Positions 8,477-17,215 of a DNA stretch of 64,000 nucleotides are shown piece by piece. A model generated the notes under the pieces. The model ran no database searches, had not been told where the DNA came from, and saw only the letters and a list, made by a program, of their open reading frames with translations. The DNA is from CAYVTV01 sp964454295. Lineage in GTDB: Bacteria; Bacteroidota; Bacteroidia; Bacteroidales; GCA-2748055. Both the position numbers and the translations under genes were made by a program. The stretch covers positions 3,660 to 67,659 of the forward strand of contig CAYVTV010000001.1 of NCBI GenBank assembly GCA_964454295.1, read 5' to 3'. Every line of letters starts with the position of its first letter. The first letter of the stretch is position 1.

Positions 8477-9553
8477 ATGTCAAAAATATATTTACTTGGA
8501 GATGTAGCATTTAATGGGCTATTTTCTGATGATCCTGATAATAACTCAAAGCGCTTTTTTCAAATAATGAATTTTTTTAAGGATTCAGATCTGATATTTG
8601 CAAACCTTGAGTTTCCTGTAAAAGAAGGATTTGAACAAAATGAATATAAAAAATTTATTCATTACGCAGAACATGAACAAACCTATAACTTATTAAAATT
8701 ATTAAATATAGGGTGTGTTTCACTTGCAAATAATCATATTTATGATTATAAATTACTAGGCTTAAAAGCAACCATTAACATTCTTGATGAATTAGGTATT
8801 TATCATACAGGAGCAGGGTGGAGAGAGGAACACATAAAACCTGTAATAATTGATAAAAATGGATGTAAAATAGGCTTTATAGCCTACGTTGACAAAAGCA
8901 CTAATCCTAAGACAGAAAATTTTCAGGAATTTTATATTAATGATCTGGAATCTAAAAAGATTGTTAATGATATCAAATATCTAAGTAAAAAAGTTGATAA
9001 GATAATCTGCAGCTTGCATTGGGGAAATGATTATTCAAATTATCATACCAGGAATCAGCAAAAAGTAGCATATGAAATTATAGATGCAGGTGCAGATGTA
9101 ATAATGGGGCATCATCCTCACACAATACAGAGTCTGGAGAAGTATAAACAGGGAATCATTTTTTACAGCTTGGGGCAGCTTTGTTTTGGTGATTTTTACT
9201 GGGAGGGAAAATTAAGAGCCTTAAAAAGGAAAACAAAGAAAGGAATGATAGTTCAGTTTAATGATCCTGAATTAAAAATTTTTAACCTGATACCCACACA
9301 TGAGAAAAAAGGTAATTTCATTAGCATTCCTCAAACAGATTTATCCAGGAAAATTAAGTGCTTAAGCAAGATCAACAAATTATCGCTAAAAAACAGTTTC
9401 TGCCTGTTTTTGGTAAATATTAAAGAAAATGTTTTCGATCGTTTATATGAATATTTCTTTGGCTATTACAGGAACCCCTTGAGACAATTTATTAATGTAA
9501 AAAATTATACTAAAGCAACTTACATTATAAGGGATGTTAAAAAGGGAATATGA
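8477..9553 (+). CDS. CapA-like metallophosphoesterase-fold protein (poly-gamma-glutamate synthesis family)
   Basis: 358 aa with the PGA_cap/CapA pattern: IYLLGDVAF at the start, FANLEFPV at about 40, SLANNHIYDY at about 87, SLHWGNDY at about 180 and GADVIMGHHPHT...IFYSLGQ at about 210-235. The D, N-H, H-W-G and H-H-P-H motifs are the metal/phosphoesterase-like site. In Bacillus, CapA is part of the machinery that makes and exports poly-gamma-glutamate, but many CapA homologues sit in polysaccharide loci with unclear roles. No signal peptide is visible, so a cytoplasmic role is possible. It overlaps the next gene by 4 bp (ATGA). Confidence 0.82.
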   Translation: MSKIYLLGDVAFNGLFSDDPDNNSKRFFQIMNFFKDSDLIFANLEFPVKEGFEQNEYKKFIHYAEHEQTYNLLKLLNIGCVSLANNHIYDYKLLGLKATINILDELGIYHTGAGWREEHIKPVIIDKNGCKIGFIAYVDKSTNPKTENFQEFYINDLESKKIVNDIKYLSKKVDKIICSLHWGNDYSNYHTRNQQKVAYEIIDAGADVIMGHHPHTIQSLEKYKQGIIFYSLGQLCFGDFYWEGKLRALKRKTKKGMIVQFNDPELKIFNLIPTHEKKGNFISIPQTDLSRKIKCLSKINKLSLKNSFCLFLVNIKENVFDRLYEYFFGYYRNPLRQFINVKNYTKATYIIRDVKKGI

Positions 9554-11298
9554 AACATCTTTCACAAAACAAAAAATGGTATATTTCGAATATTCATGGT
9601 CTTTTTAATCATGGTGTAAATTCATTCGGGTTTTTTTCAAATCTCGAATCTAAATCTAAAGAAAAGATCGGTGTATTTATTGATGGATATGTAATTCCAC
9701 GCTTATCTGTTCATGAAAAATATACCGGCAAAACACAATATGAATTAATTCGGGAACTTTATGCAAGTTACAAAAGCAACATGATTGATTATATCAAAGG
9801 CTCATTTATAATCATTATTTTCTTTGAAAACCAGGTTGAGATTTTTAGTGACCGACATAATACAAAAAAGTACTTCATTTACAGGCAAAATAATTCTTTC
9901 TTAATTTCTAATTCAGTTAAATTAATCTCAGAAAAAATCAGTCTTGAGTTTTCTCCTGAAAATGCTGCACTTTATTGTCTTATGGATCACTTTACTGGTG
10001 AACAGACTCTTTTTAGTAATCTAAATCAAAGTTTACCGGCAACTTATTTGGTATTCAATGAGGAAATTAAATGTAGTCAATATTGGTTGCCTAAAGACCT
10101 TTTTAACCGCAATCAGAAAAAAATAAGAACAAGTGAATTTGCAATTAACTGGAGTTCAATAATCAAAGCTTACATTGATTTTCTTAAACCCGTTGAAACA
10201 GGAATAACATTAACGGGTGGAAATGATAGCAGAATGGTACTTGCCGCCTTGTTGAGAAATGGAATAAAACCAAAAATTTTTACTTTTGGTAATCCCTGTT
10301 CGGCTGATGGATATATTGCTAGAAAAGTTGCCAACGCTCTTGAAATAGATAATAATATTCATTTTGTTTCTACTCCTACAAAAGATTGGTTTAGTGAAAA
10401 ATCAAAAAGAATCATCAGGGAGGGAAATTTGTTGGTAAATATTCATCGTGCACACAGGCTTGATGCTATTGAATGCGAAAAAAAACTAAATCCTGATCTA
10501 AATATGGTTTTTACAGGCTTGGTTGGAGGTGAATATATTAAAGGATCTGGCAATAATGGTCAGGTTATACCTGAGATTTTGCATAAATTCAAAAAATGTA
10601 AAAATAAAAATAGACAAATCAAACTGATTTCCAGGGAATTGGAAAATTCAGGTATTAAACAAGACTCATTAAATATTAACGTAATCTATGATCATTTTAA
10701 AAAAATTGATGAAGCCGGAAAAAATTTTTCAGAAAAACAAAGACAATTTATTTATACATACTATTATTATGCAGTAGCTCACCATACACAAGATCCAATT
10801 ATGTTTTCCCTTTACATTCCATATACGGTCAATCCGTTTATGGATATTGATTTTCTTGATATGCTTGCCTGTACAAAGTTTTGGTTTGTAAATAATAAAT
10901 ATTCTTTTTTTAAAAGGCTATGGCATTCTTATCTCCCTGTTAAAGTAACAGATTTACTATTCAATAAATTGTCTGATATTCCTTATGCTAAAAAAGGTTC
11001 TTATACAGGAAAGGATATGTTGTACAATCCTTTGTTATATTTAATAAAGAGGTTAACATATTTAATAAATCCAAAACATTCCATCTTCCCTCAAAATTTT
11101 CCTATGCAAGATTGGATATATCAATTTACTCAAGAAGAAATTAAAGCGATTCATCCACACCTAAAAGAATTATTTAATATTGAAATTCTTAATAATCGTT
11201 TGAACGAAATAAAATCTCAAACCACGGAAGATGCATGGCATGTTATTACAAATCCAATAAACCTTTCTTTAAATCTAAAATATTATTTAGAAGAATAA
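9550..11298 (+). CDS. Asparagine-synthase-like amidotransferase lacking the N-terminal nucleophile Cys
   Basis: 582 aa. Residues 1-180 resemble a class II glutaminase domain (FIDGYVIPR, SDRHNTKKYFIY), but the protein starts MKHLSQNKKW with no Cys at position 2, so glutamine hydrolysis looks lost. Residues about 200-450 are the synthetase domain with the ATP-binding loop ITLTGGNDSRMV (about 219-230, the SGGxDS motif). It could use free ammonia or an amine, or form another amide or lactam bond, as in other Cys-less members. The 4-bp overlap with the CapA-like gene points to a joint function. The substrate is unknown. Confidence 0.8.
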   Translation: MKHLSQNKKWYISNIHGLFNHGVNSFGFFSNLESKSKEKIGVFIDGYVIPRLSVHEKYTGKTQYELIRELYASYKSNMIDYIKGSFIIIIFFENQVEIFSDRHNTKKYFIYRQNNSFLISNSVKLISEKISLEFSPENAALYCLMDHFTGEQTLFSNLNQSLPATYLVFNEEIKCSQYWLPKDLFNRNQKKIRTSEFAINWSSIIKAYIDFLKPVETGITLTGGNDSRMVLAALLRNGIKPKIFTFGNPCSADGYIARKVANALEIDNNIHFVSTPTKDWFSEKSKRIIREGNLLVNIHRAHRLDAIECEKKLNPDLNMVFTGLVGGEYIKGSGNNGQVIPEILHKFKKCKNKNRQIKLISRELENSGIKQDSLNINVIYDHFKKIDEAGKNFSEKQRQFIYTYYYYAVAHHTQDPIMFSLYIPYTVNPFMDIDFLDMLACTKFWFVNNKYSFFKRLWHSYLPVKVTDLLFNKLSDIPYAKKGSYTGKDMLYNPLLYLIKRLTYLINPKHSIFPQNFPMQDWIYQFTQEEIKAIHPHLKELFNIEILNNRLNEIKSQTTEDAWHVITNPINLSLNLKYYLEE

Positions 11299-11367
11299 AT
11301 CTAGGGGTTGGCAATAACTGATGATTATGTAAAATTTCTATCCTTTTCTTTCCTGATAAATTACTAA

Positions 11368-12450
11368 GTGAAAAAAATTAAAGCCATCATACTTTCCAAT
11401 GAACTTCCTAATGATCATTTACTTTGGGTAAAAGCATGCGAAAAATTTAAAGAACAGTTGGAATACCATATTGTCAATCTGACTCAAAACAACTGGCTTG
11501 ATGAAATCCAAAGCTTTCCTTTTGAAATCTTCCTTGCGAAACCTCCCGGCCTTACCGCCCTTTTCAAACAGCTTTACGACGAACGTATCTACATCCTTGG
11601 CAAAGTGCTGAATTATGAGATATTTCCCTCTCCGGAAGAAATATTTATTTACGAAAACAAACGCCTTCTCTCTTTCTGGTGTAAGGCCAACGGTATACCC
11701 CATCCCTCCACGCATGTGTTTTATAGTCGTGAAGAAGCAGAATCATTCATAAACACTTCCAACATACCCCTTGTTGCCAAAACCAATATCGGGGCTTCAG
11801 GCAGTGGGGTAAAAATCCTTCATGACATCAAAGAAATAACTATATATATACAAAAATCCTTTTCACAGAGAGGCGCACCCAAACGCATTGGACCTAATCT
11901 GGACAAAGGAGGCTTATTGAAAAGAGGGTTTCACTATGTCTTCCACCCAACAGATATCCCAAAGAAACTCAGTATTTACAAATCAAAGTGCTTAGATCGC
12001 CAGGCAGGGTTTGTTATTTTACAGGAATACATTCCCCACAGTTTTGAATGGAGGGTGGTGCGTATCGGTGATTCCTTCTTCGCGCATAAAAAATTAAAGT
12101 TGGGTGAAAAAGCCAGCGGTTCTCTTAAAAAAGGCTACGATAAGCCACCTCTTGCCCTGTTAGATTTTGTGAAAAATATTACAGATAGACACCAGTTCTT
12201 CAGTCAGGCAATAGACATTTTCGAAACAGGACAAGGCTACCTGGTCAATGAAATGCAGTGCATCTTCGGACAAAGCGAATCTTATCAGATGCTGGTGAAT
12301 GGTAAACCGGGAAGATACAGGTTCATAGAGGGAAAGTGGACATTCGAGGAAGGAGATTTTGCGAGGAATCAATGCTACGATCTCAGGATAGAATTCCTGA
12401 TTGAAAAATGCAGTAAATCAACCCTTTATACATCTCTGAAAAATTCATAA
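11368..12450 (+). CDS. ATP-grasp ligase-like protein (RimK-type)
   Basis: 360 aa starting with GTG at 11368. The middle holds an ATP-grasp signature: YENKRLLSFWCKANGIPHP at about 92-110, PLVAKTNIGASGSGV at about 131-145 (glycine-rich loop), ILQEYIPHSFEWRVVRIG at about 217-235 and a late acidic FETGQGYLVNEMQ segment at about 290-302 that would bind Mg-ATP. Such enzymes activate a carboxylate as acyl phosphate and join it to an amine or thiol. Base composition is less AT-rich than in the preceding genes. It fits the amide-forming theme of the locus. Confidence 0.75.
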   Translation: MKKIKAIILSNELPNDHLLWVKACEKFKEQLEYHIVNLTQNNWLDEIQSFPFEIFLAKPPGLTALFKQLYDERIYILGKVLNYEIFPSPEEIFIYENKRLLSFWCKANGIPHPSTHVFYSREEAESFINTSNIPLVAKTNIGASGSGVKILHDIKEITIYIQKSFSQRGAPKRIGPNLDKGGLLKRGFHYVFHPTDIPKKLSIYKSKCLDRQAGFVILQEYIPHSFEWRVVRIGDSFFAHKKLKLGEKASGSLKKGYDKPPLALLDFVKNITDRHQFFSQAIDIFETGQGYLVNEMQCIFGQSESYQMLVNGKPGRYRFIEGKWTFEEGDFARNQCYDLRIEFLIEKCSKSTLYTSLKNS

Positions 12451-12468
12451 CCAAGGAATAAATAAGGA

Positions 12469-13374
12469 ATGAAAGTGCTCTATATTTCAAGCGGAAACTC
12501 AGTAAAGGGGATTAGTCCGATCATTCTTAATCAGGGCGAATCTCTTAGAAAAGCTTGCGTGGATGTAAAATATTTTTCAATAAAGGGAAAGGGAGCAGTA
12601 GCATATATACAGCATATATTTTTATTACGAAAATACATTCGAAAAGGTCATTTTGACATATATCATGCACATTATTCACTATCTGCAATAACTGCCACAT
12701 TGGCTGGGTGTAACCCTTTGGTTGTTTCACTGATGGGAAGCGATTCCAAAACCAGTTTCATCTTGAAAACCCTGATAAGGCTTTTATCCACCTTATGGTG
12801 GAAGTCGGTAATTGTAAAATCCGAGTCTATGCGAAAGGACATTCGTATAAATAAGTCAGTTGTGATTCCCAATGGGGTTGATTTATTTAAAGTAAAACCT
12901 GTTGGGGTCCATTCCTCTTCCTCGAAAAAAAAAATATTATTCGCGGCAAATCCGCAAAGGTATGAGAAGAACTTTACATTGGCTAAAAGTGCATTTTCTT
13001 TGGTGAATGATCCCAAATTAGAATTATGTGTTGTGCATTCGATATCTCATGATGAAATTTTGAGTGAGATTAACACATCAGATATAGTACTATTAACCTC
13101 CCGTTGGGAAGGTTCTCCTAACATTATTAAAGAAGCTATGGCCTGTAACTGCCCAATTGTGGCAACGGATGTAGGAGATGTAAAATGGATTCTTGGTAAT
13201 ACGAAAGGTTGTTTTATTACCTCACTTGATCCGGAGGATGTGGCAAAGAAAATAAAAGCAGCTCTTAATTTTGGTAAAAGAACAAACGGACGGAAAAGGA
13301 TAATTGAATTGGAATTAGATTCGGAAATAATAGCTGGAAGAATAATTCAAATCTACAAAGAACTTTTAAACTAA
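12469..13374 (+). CDS. GT4 family glycosyltransferase (GT-B fold)
   Basis: 301 aa, slightly short for GT4. The C-terminal domain carries the nucleotide-sugar site: LLTSRWEGSPNIIKEAMACN with the conserved E-x7-E arrangement and CPIVATDVGD. The middle has VVSLMGSDSK and VIPNGVD, both usual in GT4. The N-terminus VLYISSGNSVKGIS is the first Rossmann half. It begins 18 bp after the ATP-grasp gene. Specificity is unknown. Confidence 0.88.
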   Translation: MKVLYISSGNSVKGISPIILNQGESLRKACVDVKYFSIKGKGAVAYIQHIFLLRKYIRKGHFDIYHAHYSLSAITATLAGCNPLVVSLMGSDSKTSFILKTLIRLLSTLWWKSVIVKSESMRKDIRINKSVVIPNGVDLFKVKPVGVHSSSSKKKILFAANPQRYEKNFTLAKSAFSLVNDPKLELCVVHSISHDEILSEINTSDIVLLTSRWEGSPNIIKEAMACNCPIVATDVGDVKWILGNTKGCFITSLDPEDVAKKIKAALNFGKRTNGRKRIIELELDSEIIAGRIIQIYKELLN

Positions 13375-13483
13375 ATATTTTTCTGATTCTGAGCTATTTT
13401 ACGTGTTATTCTATAGTAAAAATTGTACCCACATAAAAACAGATTGGTTTCACGGATTGTTACAGAATTTATGACCGGGTGAG

Positions 13484-14485
13484 ATGAAAACTCTTATTAA
13501 TAAAGACATTCCAATAGATGGATGGAAAGAATTTCTAGTTAATAATCCTCATGGCAATCCATTTCAGTCATTTGAATTCTATGAGTTTTCTAACTCTGTT
13601 TTTGGTTTCTCAGCTCATGCAATTTCTGTAGTTCAACAGAAAAAAATTATTGCCCTAACAGTTATTACAATTCAGAAAGAACCCGGACTGAAAGGCTTTT
13701 TCTCACGCAGGGGGATTATCTATGGAGGGCCGTTAATTGATGAAAAATATCCCGAATCATCTAATCTTCTGCTTAAAGAAATCCATTCAGCCTTAGGCAA
13801 AAAAGTCATATATATTGAATCACGTAATTTTTCTGATTATTCAGGATTTGATGATATATTCTCTCTTAATGGCTGGAAGTTTATTCCATATCTTAATATC
13901 ACAATAAATCTTCAGAATAAAAGTCTGTCGGAGGTTATTTCAGGAATGAAGTATAACCGCCGGAGGGAGATCCGAATATCCCTCGAAATGAAAGCTAAAT
14001 ACAGTGAATGTAAAACCGAAGAGAATTTAGCATCATTGTTTCAAATACTCAGAGATCTTTATAAAGATCAGGTTAAACTTCCTTTACCAGGTTATGACTT
14101 TTTCAAAGCATTATGGCTGTCATGTACTGGGAAGGTATTTATTGTCAAACACAATGATAAAATTATTGGAGGAAGTTTTTGCCTTGTATTACAGGGAAAG
14201 GCTATATATACTATGTATTATTGTGGACTTCGTAATTATGACAAGAAAATCTACCCTGCTCATCTAGCTGTGCTGGCTGCTATAGAACACGGTATAAAGA
14301 ATGGCTTACAATATCTCGATTTTATGGGTGCAGGCAAAAAAGGAGAAGAGTATGGAGTAAGGAAATATAAGCAGGAATTTGGCGGGCAGCTGAACGAATA
14401 CGGGAGGTATATAAAAATACAGAATCGGTTTTTATATATATTGGGAAAGTTTATATTAAAGATGAGAAAAAGTCTCCAAAGCTAA
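13484..14485 (+). CDS. FemAB-like aminoacyltransferase, second copy in the locus
   Basis: 333 aa with NPHGNPFQSFEFYEF near the N-terminus (a common FemAB-like opening), SGMKYNRRREIRISLE at about 155-170 (the RR..IR linker), and C-terminal GGSFCLVLQGKAIYTMYYCG plus LQYLDFMGAG and VRKYKQEFGG. These are hallmarks of the FemAB-like group found in exopolysaccharide loci. It is clearly diverged from the protein at 5480, so the two are not a recent duplication. A 109-bp gap upstream may hold its own promoter, but none is clear. Probable role: transfer of an amino acid to a glycan or lipid-linked acceptor. Confidence 0.75.
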   Translation: MKTLINKDIPIDGWKEFLVNNPHGNPFQSFEFYEFSNSVFGFSAHAISVVQQKKIIALTVITIQKEPGLKGFFSRRGIIYGGPLIDEKYPESSNLLLKEIHSALGKKVIYIESRNFSDYSGFDDIFSLNGWKFIPYLNITINLQNKSLSEVISGMKYNRRREIRISLEMKAKYSECKTEENLASLFQILRDLYKDQVKLPLPGYDFFKALWLSCTGKVFIVKHNDKIIGGSFCLVLQGKAIYTMYYCGLRNYDKKIYPAHLAVLAAIEHGIKNGLQYLDFMGAGKKGEEYGVRKYKQEFGGQLNEYGRYIKIQNRFLYILGKFILKMRKSLQS

Positions 14486-14614
14486 TATTACATGATCTGT
14501 GAAAATCTGTGGTCTATGATAGCTCTGTTTTGTAATGCTGTTGTTTATTTTAATTGTCAAAATTTCCATAGAGACCTTTGCATGATCCTTCGAAATATTT
14601 TGTTGTAAAAATTA

Positions 14615-14692
14615 TAACCACGAAGGCGCACTGCCCCTATGCTGAATCCTTGGCGCAAGAATAAAGGAATTCACGAAGGTTCCACAAAAGGA
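14615..14692. repeat. Degenerate copy of the intergenic CACGAAGG palindrome family
   Basis: Contains ATAACCACGAAGGCGCA and, 50 bp later, TTCACGAAGG, two partial arms of the family that is intact further right. The rest of the 284-bp gap between the FemAB-like gene and the DUF354 gene shows no gene. This is the leftmost trace of the family in the window. Confidence 0.4.
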
Positions 14693-14769
14693 AGACTTTC
14701 TCCAGCAATTTTAACTACCAACAATGTTTTAAACAGATTGTCTATGATCCATGGTATAATGTTTAACAA

Positions 14770-15861
14770 ATGAACATCCTCATCGACATAGGGCACCCCG
14801 CTCACGTCCACTACTACCGCAACCTTGCCAACGAGCTGGTTCAACGCGGCCATGAAGTAATATGGACAGTTAAAGAAATTCATGTGGCTAAAAAATTACT
14901 GGATCATTACGGATTCGCCTATACCGTTTTCCCGAAAAAGTCGGATAAAATTTTTGGGAAAGCATGGAGGCAACTCCAATATAATATTAAACTTTATCGG
15001 ATCTGTCGGAAAGAAAAAATCAACTTAGCCATTGGCACTTCAGTCAGCGCAGTGCATGTATCATTAATCTCTACCGTTAAATCCATTGTTTTTGATGATG
15101 ATGACGATGCTGTACAGCCATTTATCACTAAATACGTTAATCCATTTGCTGATGCCCTCGTATCACCGGAAGCTTTGAAAGGTAAACGAAAAAGAAAAGA
15201 CACCATTTATTATCCGGGTTACCATGAACTGGCATATCTGCATCCGAAACGCTTTTCTCCCGACCCCGCTGTATTAAAAGATGCCGGCCTTACGCCCGGC
15301 GATACTTTCTTCATCATGCGTTTCAATGCCTTTAAGGCACACCACGATGTGGGTATCAACGGCCTTTCCATTAAACAAAAACTGGAACTTATTAAATTGC
15401 TGAAACCTCACGGAAAAATTTTCATCACTACCGAACGGGATATCGAACCGGAATTAAAAGAATTCCAACTGAAAATAAATCCCGAAAAAATCCACTCTTT
15501 AATGGCTTTTACCACACTTTTTCTCGGCGATAGCCAGACAATGACCTCCGAAGCCGCCGTACTTGGAATCCCTTCCCTCAGATGTAACTCATTTGCAGGC
15601 CGTATTTCATACCTGGAAGAAGAAGAACATACTTACGGCTTAACATTTGGATTTAAACCGGAAGATTTTCTAAAAATGCTTGCTAAATTAAAGGAACTGC
15701 TCTCTATGCCTGACTTACAAGTGGAATTTCAAAAACGCAGGCAGAATATGTTGAATGACAAAATTGATGTAACAGCTTTTTGGCTGTGGTTTATTGAAAA
15801 TTATTATGAATATCGATCAATAAATCTTGATAATCATGATTTTTGGGCTCAATTCAAGTAA
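14770..15861 (+). CDS. DUF354 family protein (GT-B-like, nucleotide-sugar epimerase/glycosyltransferase fold)
   Basis: 363 aa. N-terminus ILIDIGHPAHVHYYRNLANEL, then IVFDDDDD at about 101-108, YPGYHELAYLHP, FFIMRFNAFKAHHD at about 180-193 and LGDSQTMTSEAAVLGIPS...SFAGRISYLEEEE at about 259-290 are the conserved DUF354 blocks. DUF354 proteins resemble the fold of MurG and WecB and sit next to UDP-GlcNAc 2-epimerases in many glycan loci, as here (wecB at 17216). A broken second copy lies at 19800. The reaction is not established. Confidence 0.85.
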   Translation: MNILIDIGHPAHVHYYRNLANELVQRGHEVIWTVKEIHVAKKLLDHYGFAYTVFPKKSDKIFGKAWRQLQYNIKLYRICRKEKINLAIGTSVSAVHVSLISTVKSIVFDDDDDAVQPFITKYVNPFADALVSPEALKGKRKRKDTIYYPGYHELAYLHPKRFSPDPAVLKDAGLTPGDTFFIMRFNAFKAHHDVGINGLSIKQKLELIKLLKPHGKIFITTERDIEPELKEFQLKINPEKIHSLMAFTTLFLGDSQTMTSEAAVLGIPSLRCNSFAGRISYLEEEEHTYGLTFGFKPEDFLKMLAKLKELLSMPDLQVEFQKRRQNMLNDKIDVTAFWLWFIENYYEYRSINLDNHDFWAQFK

Positions 15862-15995
15862 AGCAGGAAATTATGAGGGTTTTAAATTACAGTCATTTAT
15901 AATAATTATTCTCTTTAATTTAGTTGAGTAATTTTATTATTTTTTTGAACAAATTTGAAAAAAAATTGTAAGTAATGGTATAAATTTTAGATATT

Positions 15996-17210
15996 ATGAA
16001 TAAAATAATTATTGTGTTGATATTAGTTGCTATTAATTATTCCTTGGCAGCTCAAAAAAATCGTTCTATACTTAAGGAAAATAATTGTGAAGAATATTCA
16101 CAAATGGTTGATTCAGTTTATGTTTATGATTGGAATAAAACAATTAATAAATGGATACTTAACACAATCTGGCAATATAATAATACCGATGGGAAACAAG
16201 ATCGTCTTTTATTTATTCGTGCAAACAATAGAGAACCCATAAGAGCATGGGATTATTATTATGACGCTAATGGAAACAGAAATTATGAAGTTTCAACCTA
16301 TTGGAGAAATAATAATTGGGTACTAAATCAAAAAATAGAATCAGAATTTAGTGAAGACAACAAAAAAATAAATCAATTGAATAGTTTATGGCGAAATGAA
16401 TCTTGGGTTTTCAGTAGTTATTACTATACTGAATACTCGGAAGATGGCAAGCTTATTAGGATTAATTATCAATCAATGGATATGGACGGATCTCTTTATG
16501 ATCGGTCATATTCATTGTATGCATATGAAAATGAACGATTAATTGAAGTAAAAGGTTTCAGCGCTTTAGACGGATCAATGACAGGAATTAATAAATATTT
16601 TTATGACCATAATGATTTACTTTCTGAATTCCTGATTATAATTCCTAAAATATCTGATACAAACAGTATCGACTTTGTTCCATCCAAGAGGAGATTATAT
16701 TATTACGATAATTTTTCTCTTTTAAGAGAAGTTTTGTTTCAGGGTTGGAATGAATCAGAGTGGCAAACAACCTCCAAATATGTTTACTATAGAAAAATAG
16801 ATAATGCCCGGAAAGTTAGTGTCTGTCATAATGGTCAAACACTTTGTATATCAGTTAATGCATTACCAGCACACCTGGCACACGGAGACAAATTAGGTAA
16901 ATGCAGTGTTGAAAATCAACCCGGTAAAAGGAAATCAGCCAAAGTAGAAAGTGAAATAAATAAGAGTAATTCACTTAGTTTTTATCCCAATCCTGCAATT
17001 GATAGAATTGAAATAAAGTTTCCGGATAATTTATCTCATGAAATTACAAGAATTGATGTAGTAGATTTTTATGGAAAAATGTTAAGAACATATAATGTAA
17101 GAGGAATAAATGAATTTACAGTTTATCGGGAGGATTTAAAGAGTGGCAATTATTTTATAAGATTAACATCTGCGAAAGAGACCTTTAGCGGGATTGTAAT
17201 ATTTGAATAA
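15996..17210 (+). CDS. Secreted protein with type A T9SS C-terminal sorting domain
   Basis: 404 aa. Residues 1-19 are a signal peptide (basic start, hydrophobic core, cut near LAA/QK). The middle has repeated Tyr/Trp-rich strands (WRNNNWV, WRNESWVF, YYYDNFSLLRE). Residues about 275-305 hold a VCHNGQTLCISVNALPAHL block with H-G-D, known from many secreted Bacteroidota proteins. Residues 325-404 form the sorting domain: SFYPNPAIDRIEI, then GK and LKSGNYFIRL. It would be exported by Sec, then by T9SS and anchored outside. Its position inside the glycan locus may mean the glycan or its A-LPS is involved in anchoring, but that is speculative. Confidence 0.85.
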   Translation: MNKIIIVLILVAINYSLAAQKNRSILKENNCEEYSQMVDSVYVYDWNKTINKWILNTIWQYNNTDGKQDRLLFIRANNREPIRAWDYYYDANGNRNYEVSTYWRNNNWVLNQKIESEFSEDNKKINQLNSLWRNESWVFSSYYYTEYSEDGKLIRINYQSMDMDGSLYDRSYSLYAYENERLIEVKGFSALDGSMTGINKYFYDHNDLLSEFLIIIPKISDTNSIDFVPSKRRLYYYDNFSLLREVLFQGWNESEWQTTSKYVYYRKIDNARKVSVCHNGQTLCISVNALPAHLAHGDKLGKCSVENQPGKRKSAKVESEINKSNSLSFYPNPAIDRIEIKFPDNLSHEITRIDVVDFYGKMLRTYNVRGINEFTVYREDLKSGNYFIRLTSAKETFSGIVIFE

Positions 17211-17215
17211 GCTTA

